The notes under the pieces are model-generated. The model worked only from the letters and a program-made list of their open reading frames with translations, ran no database searches and was not told the origin of the DNA. 64,000 nt of DNA from Serratia sp. DD3 (GTDB taxonomy: Bacteria > Pseudomonadota > Gammaproteobacteria > Enterobacterales > Enterobacteriaceae), in the NCBI RefSeq assembly GCF_000496755.2, contig NZ_AYKS02000108.1, forward strand, positions 37,435 through 101,434, written 5' to 3'. Every line of letters starts with the position of its first letter. Within the stretch, counting starts at the first letter, position 1. Positions 19,413 through 30,020 of this stretch are shown here, piece by piece. A program made the position numbers and the translations under genes.

Positions 19413-20435
19413 TTAGCGGGAAAATGGACGAACTCCGCCCCCTAGCTCAGGCTGCGCACTCATATACAGCACTATCCCCGCAAACAGTAAAGTTAAACCG
19501 CCAACCAATGCCAAGGTTCCCCAAGCTACGCGACTCCAAGCTGCGGAGGCACGCTGTCGGCTGATGCGGATCGCCAGTTTACGGCTGTAGTGCACAAACA
19601 GTGCCAGTAAAGAGATGGTCATTGACGTTCCCAACGCCATCGCCAAGGCAGAAAAAATACCCCAGGTAAAAACACCGATCACTTTGGAGAACAGCAACAC
19701 CAGGATTGCACCTGAACAAGGGCGCATCCCCATCGCCAGTACAATCGCCGCTGTTGTTCGCCAATCTTTTCCCGCTTGCAACTCAGCATCATTAGGTAAA
19801 TGGCGATGTCCACAGCCACAATCAATACCATGGGTATGTGTATCGGGTAACGGTTGTAAACGGTTAATACGCAGTGCGGGCACTGGACGCAGGGATTTAA
19901 TCGCCAAATAGAGCCGTTTTAGCGCACGCCAGCTTAGCAATACCCCCAATAATATCACCAAAATATAGCTACCTCGCTCCAGCCAGAAACTACTCTGATG
20001 CAGTTGACTGGATGAGAGTTGCAGTACCACCAACACCAGTGTCACCAAGCCAATAGCCACCCCACCCTGTAACAATGAGGCAGCAAAGGTCAGTTTCAGG
20101 CTGGTTTTTAAACGTGTTGGATGAGTAGCCAGATAAGTCGCAATCACCACTTTGCCATGCCCTGGCCCCAAAGCATGTAAGACGCCATAACCAAGACTGA
20201 ACAGCATCAGTGCCATACCCGCTTGCTGTGGTGCCGCCTTGACTTGTTGTAACAGTAGCGCCATTTCCTGATTTAACTTTTTCTGCCACACCACCGTGTG
20301 CATCAATATCTGCGGCCAATAGTGCCAAGCCTGCTGGATCACCAGCGCCAGCAAAATCAAAAACAGCAGCAGTGGCCATAACCCGAGCATCCAATGATAT
20401 TTCTTTCCCGCAGGTTGCCTGATCTTTATTTGCAT
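19413..20435 (-). CDS. NicO-family nickel/cobalt transporter
   Basis: The 340-residue membrane protein has about six to seven hydrophobic segments. Family marks are LHALGPGHGKVVIATYL near residue 87 and GMRPCSGAILVLLF near 234, the two metal motifs of NicO/RcnA-type transporters. Between them a cytoplasmic loop is rich in His and Cys (DTHTHGIDCGCGHRH), likely a metal-binding patch. Its start overlaps the DUF1007 gene by 10 bases, so the two are made together. RcnA-type members export Ni and Co; direction and metal cannot be read from sequence. No such gene is at this place in E. coli. Confidence 0.88.
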   Translation of the reverse strand: MQIKIRQPAGKKYHWMLGLWPLLLFLILLALVIQQAWHYWPQILMHTVVWQKKLNQEMALLLQQVKAAPQQAGMALMLFSLGYGVLHALGPGHGKVVIATYLATHPTRLKTSLKLTFAASLLQGGVAIGLVTLVLVVLQLSSSQLHQSSFWLERGSYILVILLGVLLSWRALKRLYLAIKSLRPVPALRINRLQPLPDTHTHGIDCGCGHRHLPNDAELQAGKDWRTTAAIVLAMGMRPCSGAILVLLFSKVIGVFTWGIFSALAMALGTSMTISLLALFVHYSRKLAIRISRQRASAAWSRVAWGTLALVGGLTLLFAGIVLYMSAQPELGGGVRPFSR

Positions 20436-21067
20436 GTCAGCGTCACTCGCTGGGCAAATTGTTGCCCTAATGCCAGGTCTTCAGGGGGGGAATCACTCTT
20501 GTCCAGGGACATGGCATAGGTTTTCAATGATAAATCCGGCTTGGGTGTCATCAGATGTAACTCACAGTGTTTGGCCATCTCTGGTGGCAACTGTAATGCT
20601 TTTTGATCCTGGTAGGACATATCAACAAAATAGGTGGGATCATAGGTGGAAATCTTAAAAGGTTTACCCACCAACGGTTGTGCTTCCGACAGTGGTAATA
20701 CAAACTCCAATACCGCCTTATTTCCCTGGCGCGAAAGCTGGTATTCCGTGGGCAGATTCAAGTATTTCACCGGTTTACCATCACGGTAAATATCGGTGAA
20801 ATAGTGCTGCGCCAATACATTAGCCATCACCTCCGCCGCCAATTGTTTCCAGATTTCGGAATCACTTTTAGCGTTTTCAGCATCATACAACAGATCTGCT
20901 GAGGTCATTTCATCCATAACCCAAACCATTTTCAACCCAACCAGTTTCTGGTCTTTGGCGATAAACGTGGTATTCATATCAATAAAACTGTGTGGGTGGG
21001 CAATGGTTGCCATGCTGAACAACATTAACAGGCCAGCCAGCACCCTCGGGCCGCAGTGTTTCATCAT
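20426..21067 (-). CDS. DUF1007 family periplasmic protein
   Basis: The protein has about 213 residues from an ATG at 21067 (a second ATG follows at 21064). A signal peptide probably ends before HPHSFIDM, which would leave a His-rich mature N-terminus typical of the family and suitable for metal binding. DUF1007 genes commonly sit next to NicO transporters, and here they overlap by 10 bases, which suggests a periplasmic metal-handling partner. That role is inferred from pairing only. The longer frame upstream to 21124 has no signal-like sequence. Confidence 0.85.
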   Translation of the reverse strand: MMKHCGPRVLAGLLMLFSMATIAHPHSFIDMNTTFIAKDQKLVGLKMVWVMDEMTSADLLYDAENAKSDSEIWKQLAAEVMANVLAQHYFTDIYRDGKPVKYLNLPTEYQLSRQGNKAVLEFVLPLSEAQPLVGKPFKISTYDPTYFVDMSYQDQKALQLPPEMAKHCELHLMTPKPDLSLKTYAMSLDKSDSPPEDLALGQQFAQRVTLTCK

Positions 21068-21107
21068 AAAAATCGACTCATTGTTGTTGTCTACCCAATC
21101 ATGCCCG

Positions 21108-22256
21108 TTACCGTTCGCCCGCAACTGAAATGGTTTTGGCTATAAACAGTACCGGCACCACGATTGCCGCCATTACCCAAAATACATCCTGCTGTAGATG
21201 TTCAAACAGAAAGCCAGCGACCACCGTCATCACGGCGATACCGCCCCCCATTGCCAGAGCAGAATAGACGGCCTGTAAGCGAATCACTTCTGCGCCTTGG
21301 CGTGCCGCGATAAAACGCATTGCTGCCAGATGACAGACCGTAAAGGTGCCGCAATGTAGCACTTGTATCAATAGCAGCATGGAGAGTTCCGTCGTAGAAG
21401 CCATCAACCCCCAGCGCAGCAAACCACATACCGCCGATAACAACAGTAAACTCCCTGCATTCCAACGACGGAACAGGAAATTGCTGCAGGCAAAGAGTAT
21501 CACCTCTGCCACCACCCCTAATGACCACAGGTAACCCACGCTAGCAGCGGAATAACCGGCTTCTTGCCAATAGATAGAAGCAAAGCTGTAATAGCCGGCA
21601 TGGGCCCCTTGCAATAGCGTCACGCACAATAGAAACCGCCATACCGGGCCTTCACTCAGCAATTCACGCCAGGAGCGGTTGCTGTTATGTTGTGCACGCA
21701 GCCCTCCGGTGGGCATGACACTGGGCTTGAGTAGCATACCCAGCCACACCGCCAATAGGCTGATTAACAAACTGAACAAGATGGCATTATGGCCCCAGAC
21801 AGAAACCAGTTTGCCGGTCAGTGCAGAGCCCACCACAAAGGCCAGCGACCCCCATAAACGTACCCGGCCATAATCCAGCGCTATTTGCCGCTGCCAGGTT
21901 GCTGCCAACGCATCAGTCAACGGCACTAACGGAGAGGAAAGCAGGTTGAAACCTACCAGCACCAACATCAACCAAGCCCAGCCGTTACCAAAACAAAACC
22001 CGACAGCAGAAACCAGGGAAAGCAGTGCCAAAAGGCGTAATGCACTAATTAAACGCGAGGGATCTTTAACACGAGGGGCAATCAACAAGCTACCGAGAAA
22101 ACGGGCCACCAAACCGGCGCCGAGCAAGATACCAATGGTTTCTGGTGCCAGCCCTTCCTCTTTCAGCCATACACTCCAGAATGGCAGGTAAATACCAAAA
22201 GAAAAAAAATAAGTGAAATAACTCAGAGCAAGCCAATGCGTTGATTGCAGAACCAT
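21108..22256 (-). CDS. hcaT: MFS transporter HcaT-like (3-phenylpropionate)
   Basis: This 382-residue major facilitator protein has about 12 membrane segments and is very similar to E. coli HcaT from its first residues (MVLQSTHWLALSYFTYFFSFGIYLPFW), with the motif LLGAGLVARFLGSLLIAPRVKDPSRL. I chose the ATG at 22256; 21 codons upstream are open but not family-like. HcaT is a proposed 3-phenylpropionate importer. The hca catabolic genes that accompany it in E. coli are absent here, so the substrate may differ. Confidence 0.88.
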   Translation of the reverse strand: MVLQSTHWLALSYFTYFFSFGIYLPFWSVWLKEEGLAPETIGILLGAGLVARFLGSLLIAPRVKDPSRLISALRLLALLSLVSAVGFCFGNGWAWLMLVLVGFNLLSSPLVPLTDALAATWQRQIALDYGRVRLWGSLAFVVGSALTGKLVSVWGHNAILFSLLISLLAVWLGMLLKPSVMPTGGLRAQHNSNRSWRELLSEGPVWRFLLCVTLLQGAHAGYYSFASIYWQEAGYSAASVGYLWSLGVVAEVILFACSNFLFRRWNAGSLLLLSAVCGLLRWGLMASTTELSMLLLIQVLHCGTFTVCHLAAMRFIAARQGAEVIRLQAVYSALAMGGGIAVMTVVAGFLFEHLQQDVFWVMAAIVVPVLFIAKTISVAGER

Positions 22257-22373
22257 ATTCCCTCCAGCCAGAGCCAAGGGCATACTTTGACAGAGATCAC
22301 ATCTTGCAGCAATGCTCACTGATGTTTAAACCACAAGGGTGCAATCTAGCTCACGGTTTATTGCAATAGTGTT

Positions 22374-22398
22374 AAAAAAAACCCGCCGTAGCGGGTTT
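22374..22398 (-). terminator. Rho-independent terminator of glyA
   Basis: In the minus direction, AAACCCGC-TACG-GCGGGTTT is followed by a run of T at 22374-22380. It lies 28 bases after the glyA stop. Confidence 0.93.
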
Positions 22399-22425
22399 CG
22401 TCAGTCTATAGCGCAATCACTATAA

Positions 22426-23679
22426 CTAGGCATACACCGGCAGACGAGCACAAATCTCCAGCACTTTTTTCTTGGTGCGTTCAATAGTGGATTCGTCGTT
22501 AATGTTATCCAATACGTCACAGATCCAGCCAGCCAGTTCACGCACGTCAGCTTCTTTAAAGCCACGGCGAGTCACTGCTGGCGTACCGATACGCACACCT
22601 GAAGTCACAAACGGGCTCTTCGGATCGTTTGGCACGCTGTTCTTGTTAACGGTGATATTGGCACGGCCCAGTGCGGCGTCGGCCTCTTTACCGGTCAGAT
22701 TCTTATCTACCAGATCCAGCAGGAACAGGTGGTTGTGAGTGCCACCAGAAACTACCTTGTAACCACGCTTGAGGAATACATCGACCATCGCTTTAGCGTT
22801 GATTGCCACTTGTTGTTGGTAAACTTTGAACTCGGGCTCCATCGCTTCTTTTAATGCTACCGCTTTACCAGCGATCACATGCATCAATGGGCCACCCTGA
22901 CCACCAGGGAAAACAGCTGAGTTCAGTTTTTTATACAACTCTTCATCGCCGCCCTTAGCCAGGATCAAGCCGCCGCGCGGACCTGCCAGGGTTTTGTGCG
23001 TCGTGGTGGTAACGATATGAGCATGGGGCAGCGGATTCGGGTAAACACCTGCTGCGATCAGACCAGCAACGTGCGCCATATCCACAAACAGGTAAGCACC
23101 GATGCTGTCGGCTATTTCACGCATTTTTGCCCAATCAACAACTCCGGAATAGGCAGAAAAACCACCGATAATCATTTTTGGCTGATGGAGCTGCGCTTGT
23201 TTAGCCAAATCGTCATAGTCAATCTGACCTGTTTCATCAATGCCGTAAGGCACCACGTTATATAACTTACCCGACAGGTTCACCGGTGAACCATGAGTCA
23301 AGTGGCCACCATGTGCCAGGTTCATCCCCAGGATGGTGTCACCTGGTTGCAGCAGTGCAGTATAGACAGCAAAGTTCGCTTGAGAACCAGAGTGTGGCTG
23401 CACGTTGGCATAGTCGGCACCGAACAGCTCTTTAGCACGATCGATAGCCAGTTGCTCAACGATATCCACATACTCGCAACCACCGTAATAACGCTTGCCA
23501 GGATAGCCTTCCGCATATTTATTAGTCAGTTGAGAACCTTGGGCCTGCATAACACGCGGGCTGGTGTAGTTCTCTGAGGCAATCAGTTCGATGTGCTCTT
23601 CCTGACGCACCACTTCTTGCTCCATTGCACGCCACAATTCGGCATCATAATCTGCAATGTTCATTTCACGCTTTAACAT
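22426..23679 (-). CDS. glyA: Serine hydroxymethyltransferase
   Basis: GlyA interconverts serine and glycine with tetrahydrofolate and is the main source of one-carbon units. The 417 residues equal the E. coli length, starting [12 protein letters not shown]. The PLP-binding lysine lies in [15 protein letters not shown] (about residue 229), and the glycine-rich [11 protein letters not shown] and HNHLFLLDL motifs are present. It diverges from hmp across a 557-base gap. Confidence 0.98.
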   Translation of the reverse strand: MLKREMNIADYDAELWRAMEQEVVRQEEHIELIASENYTSPRVMQAQGSQLTNKYAEGYPGKRYYGGCEYVDIVEQLAIDRAKELFGADYANVQPHSGSQANFAVYTALLQPGDTILGMNLAHGGHLTHGSPVNLSGKLYNVVPYGIDETGQIDYDDLAKQAQLHQPKMIIGGFSAYSGVVDWAKMREIADSIGAYLFVDMAHVAGLIAAGVYPNPLPHAHIVTTTTHKTLAGPRGGLILAKGGDEELYKKLNSAVFPGGQGGPLMHVIAGKAVALKEAMEPEFKVYQQQVAINAKAMVDVFLKRGYKVVSGGTHNHLFLLDLVDKNLTGKEADAALGRANITVNKNSVPNDPKSPFVTSGVRIGTPAVTRRGFKEADVRELAGWICDVLDNINDESTIERTKKKVLEICARLPVYA

Positions 23680-23709
23680 CCGGCATCTCCTGGCTTTAAT
23701 TCAGCTGAC

Positions 23710-23834
23710 ATACCCTATCGGTTTCAAGTTACCAGCTTATTGGCGGTGTGAATTCACGCAGCCACCTCGTTCGCGAATCGCCTGGGAAGTGGCTGATTTG
23801 CCCCCTAGCGGTAACTTGGACCAAGCAAGGTATA
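23710..23834. repeat. ERIC-like palindromic repeat between glyA and hmp
   Basis: The 125-bp segment has imperfect inverted ends: ATACCCTATCGGTTTCAAGTTAC at the left matches, in complement, ATACCTTGCTTGGTCCAAGTTAC at the right in about 17 of 23 positions. The middle shows paired blocks (GCAGCCACCT, AGTGGCTGATT). Size and termini fit an ERIC/IRU-type element of a divergent subtype. The remaining gap to hmp holds the NsrR-like site and no gene that I can see. Confidence 0.55.
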
Positions 23835-24050
23835 AAAATCCCCCTTTGGGCTCTGGGCAACAGTGTAAACCGTTTTACCCTATTGAGGATAGGCCTTGAC
23901 AGAGGTTTTTACGCAAACGATTGGCTTAAGGTGGCACAAGGCTTTGATCCATTTACCACTCAATGATTGGCACTGGATTTTTGCTCATGATGATCATGCA
24001 GACTTTTCATTTTCTCTCTCCGCTGATTTACAAAGACGCACGAATTTAAT

Positions 24051-24073
24051 AACATGTATTTAAAATGCAACTT
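24051..24073 (+). promoter_or_regulatory. NsrR-type operator upstream of hmp
   Basis: The 23-bp near-palindrome (AACATGTATTT, one A, AAATGCAACTT) matches the NsrR consensus AANATGCATTTNAAATGCATNTT except at two positions. NsrR is the nitric-oxide-sensing repressor of hmp. It lies 164 bases before the hmp ATG. Confidence 0.75.
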
Positions 24074-24236
24074 ATGAGCTGTTTCTATGCCCACGTCACG
24101 AAGCACTGTTGGGCTGAATTACTTGGAAACGGAGATATCTTTGCAACACAAGGAGCTATGTGATCAGGGGGAACAGAAACAGCTCACGAAAGCAACGATA
24201 ACATCATAAGTAAAGCCGTTAACACAGGAGTTCACC

Positions 24237-25427
24237 ATGCTAGATAGCCAGACTATCGCCACAATCAAATCCACCCTGCCGTTATTGATGGAAACAGGCC
24301 CTAAACTCACCGCCCATTTCTATGACCGCATGTTCACCCATCATCCTGAATTAAAAAATATTTTTAATATGAGCCATCAGCAAAACGGTGATCAGCGCCA
24401 AGCCTTATTCAATGCTATCTGTGCTTATGCCAATAATCTGGAAAATCTAGCCGCACTGCTGCCTGCCGTAGAACGTATTGCCCAGAAACATGCCAGCTTT
24501 AATATTCAACCCGAACAGTATCAAATCGTCGGCCATCACTTATTAGCCACTCTCGATGAGTTGTTCAGCCCGGGCCAACAAGTGCTGGATGCCTGGGGAA
24601 AAGCCTATGGTGTATTGGCAGATGTTTTTATCCAGCGTGAAGATCAGATCTATCAGAAAAGTGAACTCCAACAAGGGGGTTGGCGTGATTTACGCCCGTT
24701 CCATATTGTGAAAAAACAGCAACAAAGTGAGGTGATTACCAGCTTTACGCTAGCGCCTGTCGATGGAAAGACCATCTCTGGCTACCTACCAGGGCAGTAT
24801 TTATCGCTCCACATTGATGATGATCGCTTACCCCATCAGGCAATTCGGCAGTATTCACTCACCACCACGGCGAATAACAAGTTTTACCGTATTGCGGTGA
24901 AGCGCGAGGAACAAGGCTACATTTCACGTTTTCTGCATCAGACCATACAAGAAGGGGATGTTATTCATTTGGCTCCCCCTCGTGGTGATTTCTTTATGCA
25001 GGTAGATACGACGACTCCCGTAGCCCTGATTTCTGCTGGTGTGGGGCAAACGCCGATGTTAAGTATGCTGAACACCCTGCATGACAATCAGCATCAAGCG
25101 GAAATCTATTGGTTACATGCTGCTGAAAATGGCAACGTGCACGCCTTCGCCAACGAATTAGAGCATATCGCCAAAGAAAGACACAATATGAAAACGCATA
25201 TTTGGTATCGCGAACCCACAGCTGAAGATATCAAAGACACGCATTATCATCGTCAGGGGCTGATGGACCTTGGCTATTTAGCGCACACCTTGCAACATCC
25301 CAAAATGCATTACTATTTCTGTGGTCCGGTAGCATTTATGCAAAGTATTAACGAACAATTACTGGGATTGGGCATAGACGCCGAACGTATCCATTACGAA
25401 TGTTTCGGCCCGCATCAAGTACTCTGA
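24237..25427 (+). CDS. hmp: Flavohemoglobin, nitric oxide dioxygenase
   Basis: Hmp oxidises NO to nitrate with NADPH, protecting from nitrosative stress. The 396 residues comprise a globin domain (1-140, with distal Tyr29 and proximal His85), an FAD domain (about 150-260, with RQYSLTT) and an NAD domain (about 265-396, with [15 protein letters not shown] and FCGPVAFM). A good ribosome-binding site (AGGAG) precedes the ATG. Control by NO is supported by the NsrR-like site upstream. It converges with glnB. Confidence 0.97.
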   Translation: MLDSQTIATIKSTLPLLMETGPKLTAHFYDRMFTHHPELKNIFNMSHQQNGDQRQALFNAICAYANNLENLAALLPAVERIAQKHASFNIQPEQYQIVGHHLLATLDELFSPGQQVLDAWGKAYGVLADVFIQREDQIYQKSELQQGGWRDLRPFHIVKKQQQSEVITSFTLAPVDGKTISGYLPGQYLSLHIDDDRLPHQAIRQYSLTTTANNKFYRIAVKREEQGYISRFLHQTIQEGDVIHLAPPRGDFFMQVDTTTPVALISAGVGQTPMLSMLNTLHDNQHQAEIYWLHAAENGNVHAFANELEHIAKERHNMKTHIWYREPTAEDIKDTHYHRQGLMDLGYLAHTLQHPKMHYYFCGPVAFMQSINEQLLGLGIDAERIHYECFGPHQVL

Positions 25428-25488
25428 TCTCTACGCCATCATCAATGGGTCTGGCTCGATAAAGTAATCCCCTGAGGCCTAGACAGCA

Positions 25489-25511
25489 AAACGCCGCTTA
25501 TCGCGGCGTTT
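25489..25511. terminator. Bidirectional terminator between hmp and glnB
   Basis: A perfect GC-rich stem (AAACGCCGC and its complement) with a 5-nt loop is flanked by A on one side and T on the other. It lies between two convergent genes and can serve both. Confidence 0.88.
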
Positions 25512-25525
25512 GAATGGATGTCGCA

Positions 25526-25879
<354 letters not shown>

Positions 25880-25899
25880 CTATCCACTAGGCTCTTAAA

Positions 25900-27522
25900 T
25901 TACCAATTTTTACGGCCAAAGCCTGAAGTGATCGGATAACGACGATCTTTGCCGAAGTTGCGAGCCGTGATACGCGGGCCCACCGCAGCCTGACGGCGCT
26001 TATATTCGTTAATATCCACCAGGCGAATCACCTTACGTACCACTGACTCTTCAAAGCCCTCTGCCACCAGATCAGCTACTGACTTGTCATGCTCAACGTA
26101 ACCTTCCAAGATAGCGTCCAGAATATCATAGGGTGGCAGACTGTCTTGGTCGCATTGGTCCGGTGCCAGTTCGGCTGAAGGTGGGCGATCAATCACCCGT
26201 TGCGGAATCACGTAAGAGAGCGTATTGCGGTACTCAGACAGTTTGAATACCAGTGTCTTGGGGACGTCCTTCAATACATCAAAACCACCAGCCATATCAC
26301 CATACAACGTGGCATAGCCCACCGCCATTTCGCTTTTATTGCCGGTGGTCAATACAATACTGCGGCGTTTATTAGACAGGGCCATCAGCACCACACCACG
26401 ACAACGCGCCTGCAGATTCTCTTCAGTGGTATCTTGCTGTGTGCCAGAAAACATCGGTGTCAGTTGCCCCATAAAAGCATCAAACATCGGTTCGATCGAG
26501 ACAATATCAAATTCCACACCGAGGATTTCAGCTTCTTCTTTGGCATCCGCAATACTGATATCCGCCGTGTAGCGAAACGGCATCATTAACGCCTGCACCC
26601 GCTCTTTTCCTAGCGCATCAACGGCGATCGCCAAGGTCAACGCTGAGTCGATCCCCCCAGACAACCCAAGCACCGCACCTTTAAAACCATTTTTGGTCAC
26701 GTAGTCACGTACCGCCAGCACCAAGGCAGCATAGATCTGCGCCAACTGCGGCATTTCTGCCGCTGGCGACACCATTGGCACCACATTCAGCTCATTAAAT
26801 TCCAGCCGAGTAACCTGTTCACTAAAGGCCGCCAAGCGGTGAGAGATATTACCGGCCGCATCAAAAACCTTGGAACAACCGTCAAAAATCAGTTCATCCT
26901 GCCCACCCACCTGATTAAGGTAGACTAATGGCAAACCACTACGCTGGCAGTGCCCCTCTATCAGCGTGTTGCGGATATAAGGTTTTTCTCGGCTATAGGG
27001 GGAGGCATTAATTGACAGTATGATTTCTGCGCCTGCCGCTTTCGCGGCGTCAACCGGCTCTGGAAACCATAAATCTTCACAAATCAACAGCCCGAGGCGA
27101 TAGCCTTTCAGGCTCACCACACAACTTTTATTGCCAGGTTGGAAATAGCGTTTTTCGTCGAAAACACCATAATTCGGCAGTTGTTGCTTGAAATAGCGCG
27201 CCTGTAAACGGCCGGCAGAAAACAGCGACAGGGCATTATACAGTTTGCCCTCTTCACGCCACGGGTGCCCCAGCAGAATAGCCACATCGCCGGAGGCCTG
27301 CCGTAAACGTTCCAACTGGATATCACAACGCTGATAGAAATCATCGCGATACAGCAAGTCTTCTGGCGGATAACCGGACAACGCCAGTTCCGTGAACATC
27401 ACCAGATCGACACCCGCTTGTTGCTGCTCGTGCACCGTTTGTAACATGCGTTCGCAGTTGCCTTCAATATCGCCCACCAGCAAATTCAGCTGGGCCAACG
27501 CAATGGAAAGTGATCTACTCAT
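25900..27522 (-). CDS. nadE: Glutamine-dependent NAD+ synthetase
   Basis: The 540-residue protein has an N-terminal nitrilase-type glutaminase domain (about 1-260, with FTELALSGYPPEDLL carrying the catalytic Glu, and LLICEDLWFPE) and a C-terminal synthetase domain with the ATP-pyrophosphatase loop LGLSGGIDSALTLA. It makes NAD from deamido-NAD. This is the long, glutamine-using form, unlike the short ammonia-dependent NadE of E. coli. Its place between glrR and glnB is, as I recall, typical of Serratia and Yersinia. A link to PII (glnB next door) has been noted in other bacteria but is not shown here. Confidence 0.95.
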   Translation of the reverse strand: MSRSLSIALAQLNLLVGDIEGNCERMLQTVHEQQQAGVDLVMFTELALSGYPPEDLLYRDDFYQRCDIQLERLRQASGDVAILLGHPWREEGKLYNALSLFSAGRLQARYFKQQLPNYGVFDEKRYFQPGNKSCVVSLKGYRLGLLICEDLWFPEPVDAAKAAGAEIILSINASPYSREKPYIRNTLIEGHCQRSGLPLVYLNQVGGQDELIFDGCSKVFDAAGNISHRLAAFSEQVTRLEFNELNVVPMVSPAAEMPQLAQIYAALVLAVRDYVTKNGFKGAVLGLSGGIDSALTLAIAVDALGKERVQALMMPFRYTADISIADAKEEAEILGVEFDIVSIEPMFDAFMGQLTPMFSGTQQDTTEENLQARCRGVVLMALSNKRRSIVLTTGNKSEMAVGYATLYGDMAGGFDVLKDVPKTLVFKLSEYRNTLSYVIPQRVIDRPPSAELAPDQCDQDSLPPYDILDAILEGYVEHDKSVADLVAEGFEESVVRKVIRLVDINEYKRRQAAVGPRITARNFGKDRRYPITSGFGRKNW

Positions 27523-27621
27523 ATCTCTATCATCTGCCCTACCGCAACAAAGAAAGCGAAGTGTAAAGCATTCCGCCTCATTTGTTGAGAACCTGCATTT
27601 TCAGGTTCAGAAAAGGAAACA

Positions 27622-28959
27622 TCATTCTTTGAAATCGTTGGCATCCAGCTCGTGGCGCGACAACAATTTATAGAACTCAGTACGATTACGGCCTGCCATA
27701 CGGGCAGCCTGAGTTACATTACCCTTGGTGATTTGCAACAACTTGCGCAAATAGTGTAATTCAAACTGATTTCGCGCTTCGACAAAGGTTGGCAACACCG
27801 TGTTTTCACCCTCCAACGCCTGCTCCACCAGCGCGTCGCTGATCACCGGAGCCGTTGTCAGAGCCACACACTGTTCGATAACGTTCACCAATTGGCGAAC
27901 ATTGCCAGGCCAGTTGGCGGTCATCAGGCGTTTCATGGCATCAGAGGAAAAACTACGGACAAACGGCTTATGCCGTTGCGCGGACTCACGTAATAAATGG
28001 TTTGCCAACAGCGGAATATCTTCTGCCCGTTCATTAAGTGCAGGTATTTTCAGGTTAACCACATTCAGGCGGTAGTAAAGATCTTCACGGAATTCTTTCT
28101 TCGCCATCGCCTTGGGTAAATCCCGGTGAGTGGCAGAAATGATACGAACATCAATATCAAGATCGCGGTTACTGCCCAATGGCCGGACTTTACGCTCCTG
28201 CAAAACACGCAGCAGCTTGACCTGTAAAGAGAGGGGCATATCACCAATTTCATCCAGGAACAGTGTGCCACCCGCAGCAGCCTGAAACAGCCCCTCACGG
28301 TTGCTTACCGCGCCGGTAAATGCCCCTTTGGCATGCCCAAACAATTCCGACTCCAGCAATTGTTCTGGTAATGCACCACAGTTGATCGCAATAAACTCTT
28401 TTTTACCCCGTGGACTGGCGCGGTGGATCGCTTGCGCCAATACTTCTTTACCAGTACCACTCTGGCCGTTGATCAAGACACTGACATCTGACTGAGCAAC
28501 CATCTTCGCCTGTTCAATCAACCTCAGCATCAGTGGACTGCGGGTGACAATCTCCTCTCGCCAACTGTCATCCCCTGCGGGGGCAGCCAAGGACAACGCT
28601 TCATCAATGGCTTTGTACAGTGCCTCACGATCAACCGGCTTGGTTAGAAAACTGAAAACACCTTGTTGAGTGGCGGCCACTGCGTCAGGAATCGAACCAT
28701 GTGCGGTCAGAATAATCACTGGCATCCCTGGCTGATATTTTTGGATTTCAGTAAACAGCGCCATGCCGTCCATCTCATCCATACGCAAATCACTGATAAC
28801 CAAGTCAATACTTTGACGTGACAGCAAGCGTAACGCTTCCTGGCCACTTTCTGCCGTCGTGACCTGAAACCCCTCGCTAGTCAGGCGCATCCCTAATAGT
28901 TTAAGCAGGCTGGGATCATCATCCACCAACAACAGATTAGCCGGTTTGCGAACAGTCAT
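27622..28959 (-). CDS. glrR: Sigma54-dependent response regulator GlrR (QseF)
   Basis: GlrR activates the small RNA gene glmY with sigma54. The 445 residues show a receiver domain with Asp57 (ISDLRMDEM), an AAA+ domain with Walker A GQSGTGKE (165-172) and the sigma54-contact loop GAFTGA (212-217), and a C-terminal Fis-type helix-turn-helix ([20 protein letters not shown]). Its target sites (TGTC-N10-GACA) occur upstream of glmY about 3 kb away in this window. Its start overlaps the qseG stop by 4 bases (ATGA). Confidence 0.97.
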   Translation of the reverse strand: MTVRKPANLLLVDDDPSLLKLLGMRLTSEGFQVTTAESGQEALRLLSRQSIDLVISDLRMDEMDGMALFTEIQKYQPGMPVIILTAHGSIPDAVAATQQGVFSFLTKPVDREALYKAIDEALSLAAPAGDDSWREEIVTRSPLMLRLIEQAKMVAQSDVSVLINGQSGTGKEVLAQAIHRASPRGKKEFIAINCGALPEQLLESELFGHAKGAFTGAVSNREGLFQAAAGGTLFLDEIGDMPLSLQVKLLRVLQERKVRPLGSNRDLDIDVRIISATHRDLPKAMAKKEFREDLYYRLNVVNLKIPALNERAEDIPLLANHLLRESAQRHKPFVRSFSSDAMKRLMTANWPGNVRQLVNVIEQCVALTTAPVISDALVEQALEGENTVLPTFVEARNQFELHYLRKLLQITKGNVTQAARMAGRNRTEFYKLLSRHELDANDFKE

Positions 28960-30017
28960 TGGGTAGCTTCCCTCTTATGCACCGGGGCTGGACCATCAAT
29001 ATCTTCCGTCTCTACCGGTTGGGCTGGGATAGCCGTACCCATTGCTGGTGCCGGCTCAGGCTCAGTTGCTTTTGCTGGTGCATTCGATGCCGCTGGCTTG
29101 GTTGAGGGCGCGGTCACTTTAGCGGGTGCAGTGGCGGCAGCTGGCTTGTCTGAGGGTTCGGCCACTTTAGCCGGTGCGGTATGCTCAGGTTGCGCGGCAT
29201 TCTTAGTTTCAGTTGAATGTTCAGGTTCCACGGCTTTAGCCGGTGTTGCGTGCTTATCTACTTCGACTTTAGATTGTGTGCTCGTGCTGTCGGGAATTTC
29301 GCCCTGTAATTGCTTACGTGATGAGAGTTGACGCTCGATATCAGTCAAGTTCTCTAACTTACGCGCAGTAACCTGCAACTGGTTCTGTAAACGAAGCTGG
29401 TTCTGATGTAATGACTCAATCTGGCTATCGGTACTCTGTTGCAATTGCTGGTAGCGTGTTCGTTCATCGACCAACGAAACTTGTAAAACCTGTTGTTTCC
29501 GCCATAGCTGCAATAATGGACGCACTGAATCAGGAAACTCGAGATGATAGCTATCCAGACGAGCAATGATTTGGCGGCGTTCAGCGGCTGTTGGCTCTGC
29601 GCTGGCCAACAACATACCTTGCTTGACAGCATTAGACCAGTTGCTGGCTGGCAAGGTTTTGGCCAACGAGCGCGCCTGGGGAGAACCGAGACGATCGGCA
29701 CAATCCAACGCCCGTAACCAGTAAAGTGAATTCGCCAAAAACTCTTTTTCATCAAGTTGCAACAAGCTATCACAGGATGCAGTACGGAAATCTACCACTT
29801 TGGGATGCGTAATGGTCTCATATTGCTGTTGCACCTCCGTATTACTGGCAGAATGCGGGGTACAACCTATCAAAAGAACAGGGGCTATCAAAATAACAGG
29901 GGTCAAAAAGAGCGAGCCCAAAAAAGAAAAGGAGTTTTTACCAAGGGATAAGCAGCGGGATACACGCGATAAACCTTCAGTATGCGTAAGATGAGCGCAG
30001 TTAGACCCTGTGTACAT
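28956..30017 (-). CDS. qseG: Lipoprotein QseG
   Basis: QseG is an outer-membrane lipoprotein that interacts with the sensor GlrK and stimulates it. The 353 residues carry the lipobox LLIGC (Cys52) after a long N-terminal region, then a helical domain (about 70-240) matching E. coli QseG (SLYWLRALDCADRLGS, KLENLTDIERQLSSRK). The last hundred residues are an expanded low-complexity tail of Ala, Pro, Lys, Glu and Thr with repeats such as KPAAATAPAKVTAPSTKP; I recall a much shorter tail in E. coli. It lies between glrK and glrR. Confidence 0.9.
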   Translation of the reverse strand: MYTGSNCAHLTHTEGLSRVSRCLSLGKNSFSFLGSLFLTPVILIAPVLLIGCTPHSASNTEVQQQYETITHPKVVDFRTASCDSLLQLDEKEFLANSLYWLRALDCADRLGSPQARSLAKTLPASNWSNAVKQGMLLASAEPTAAERRQIIARLDSYHLEFPDSVRPLLQLWRKQQVLQVSLVDERTRYQQLQQSTDSQIESLHQNQLRLQNQLQVTARKLENLTDIERQLSSRKQLQGEIPDSTSTQSKVEVDKHATPAKAVEPEHSTETKNAAQPEHTAPAKVAEPSDKPAAATAPAKVTAPSTKPAASNAPAKATEPEPAPAMGTAIPAQPVETEDIDGPAPVHKREATQ

Positions 30018-30020
30018 TAT

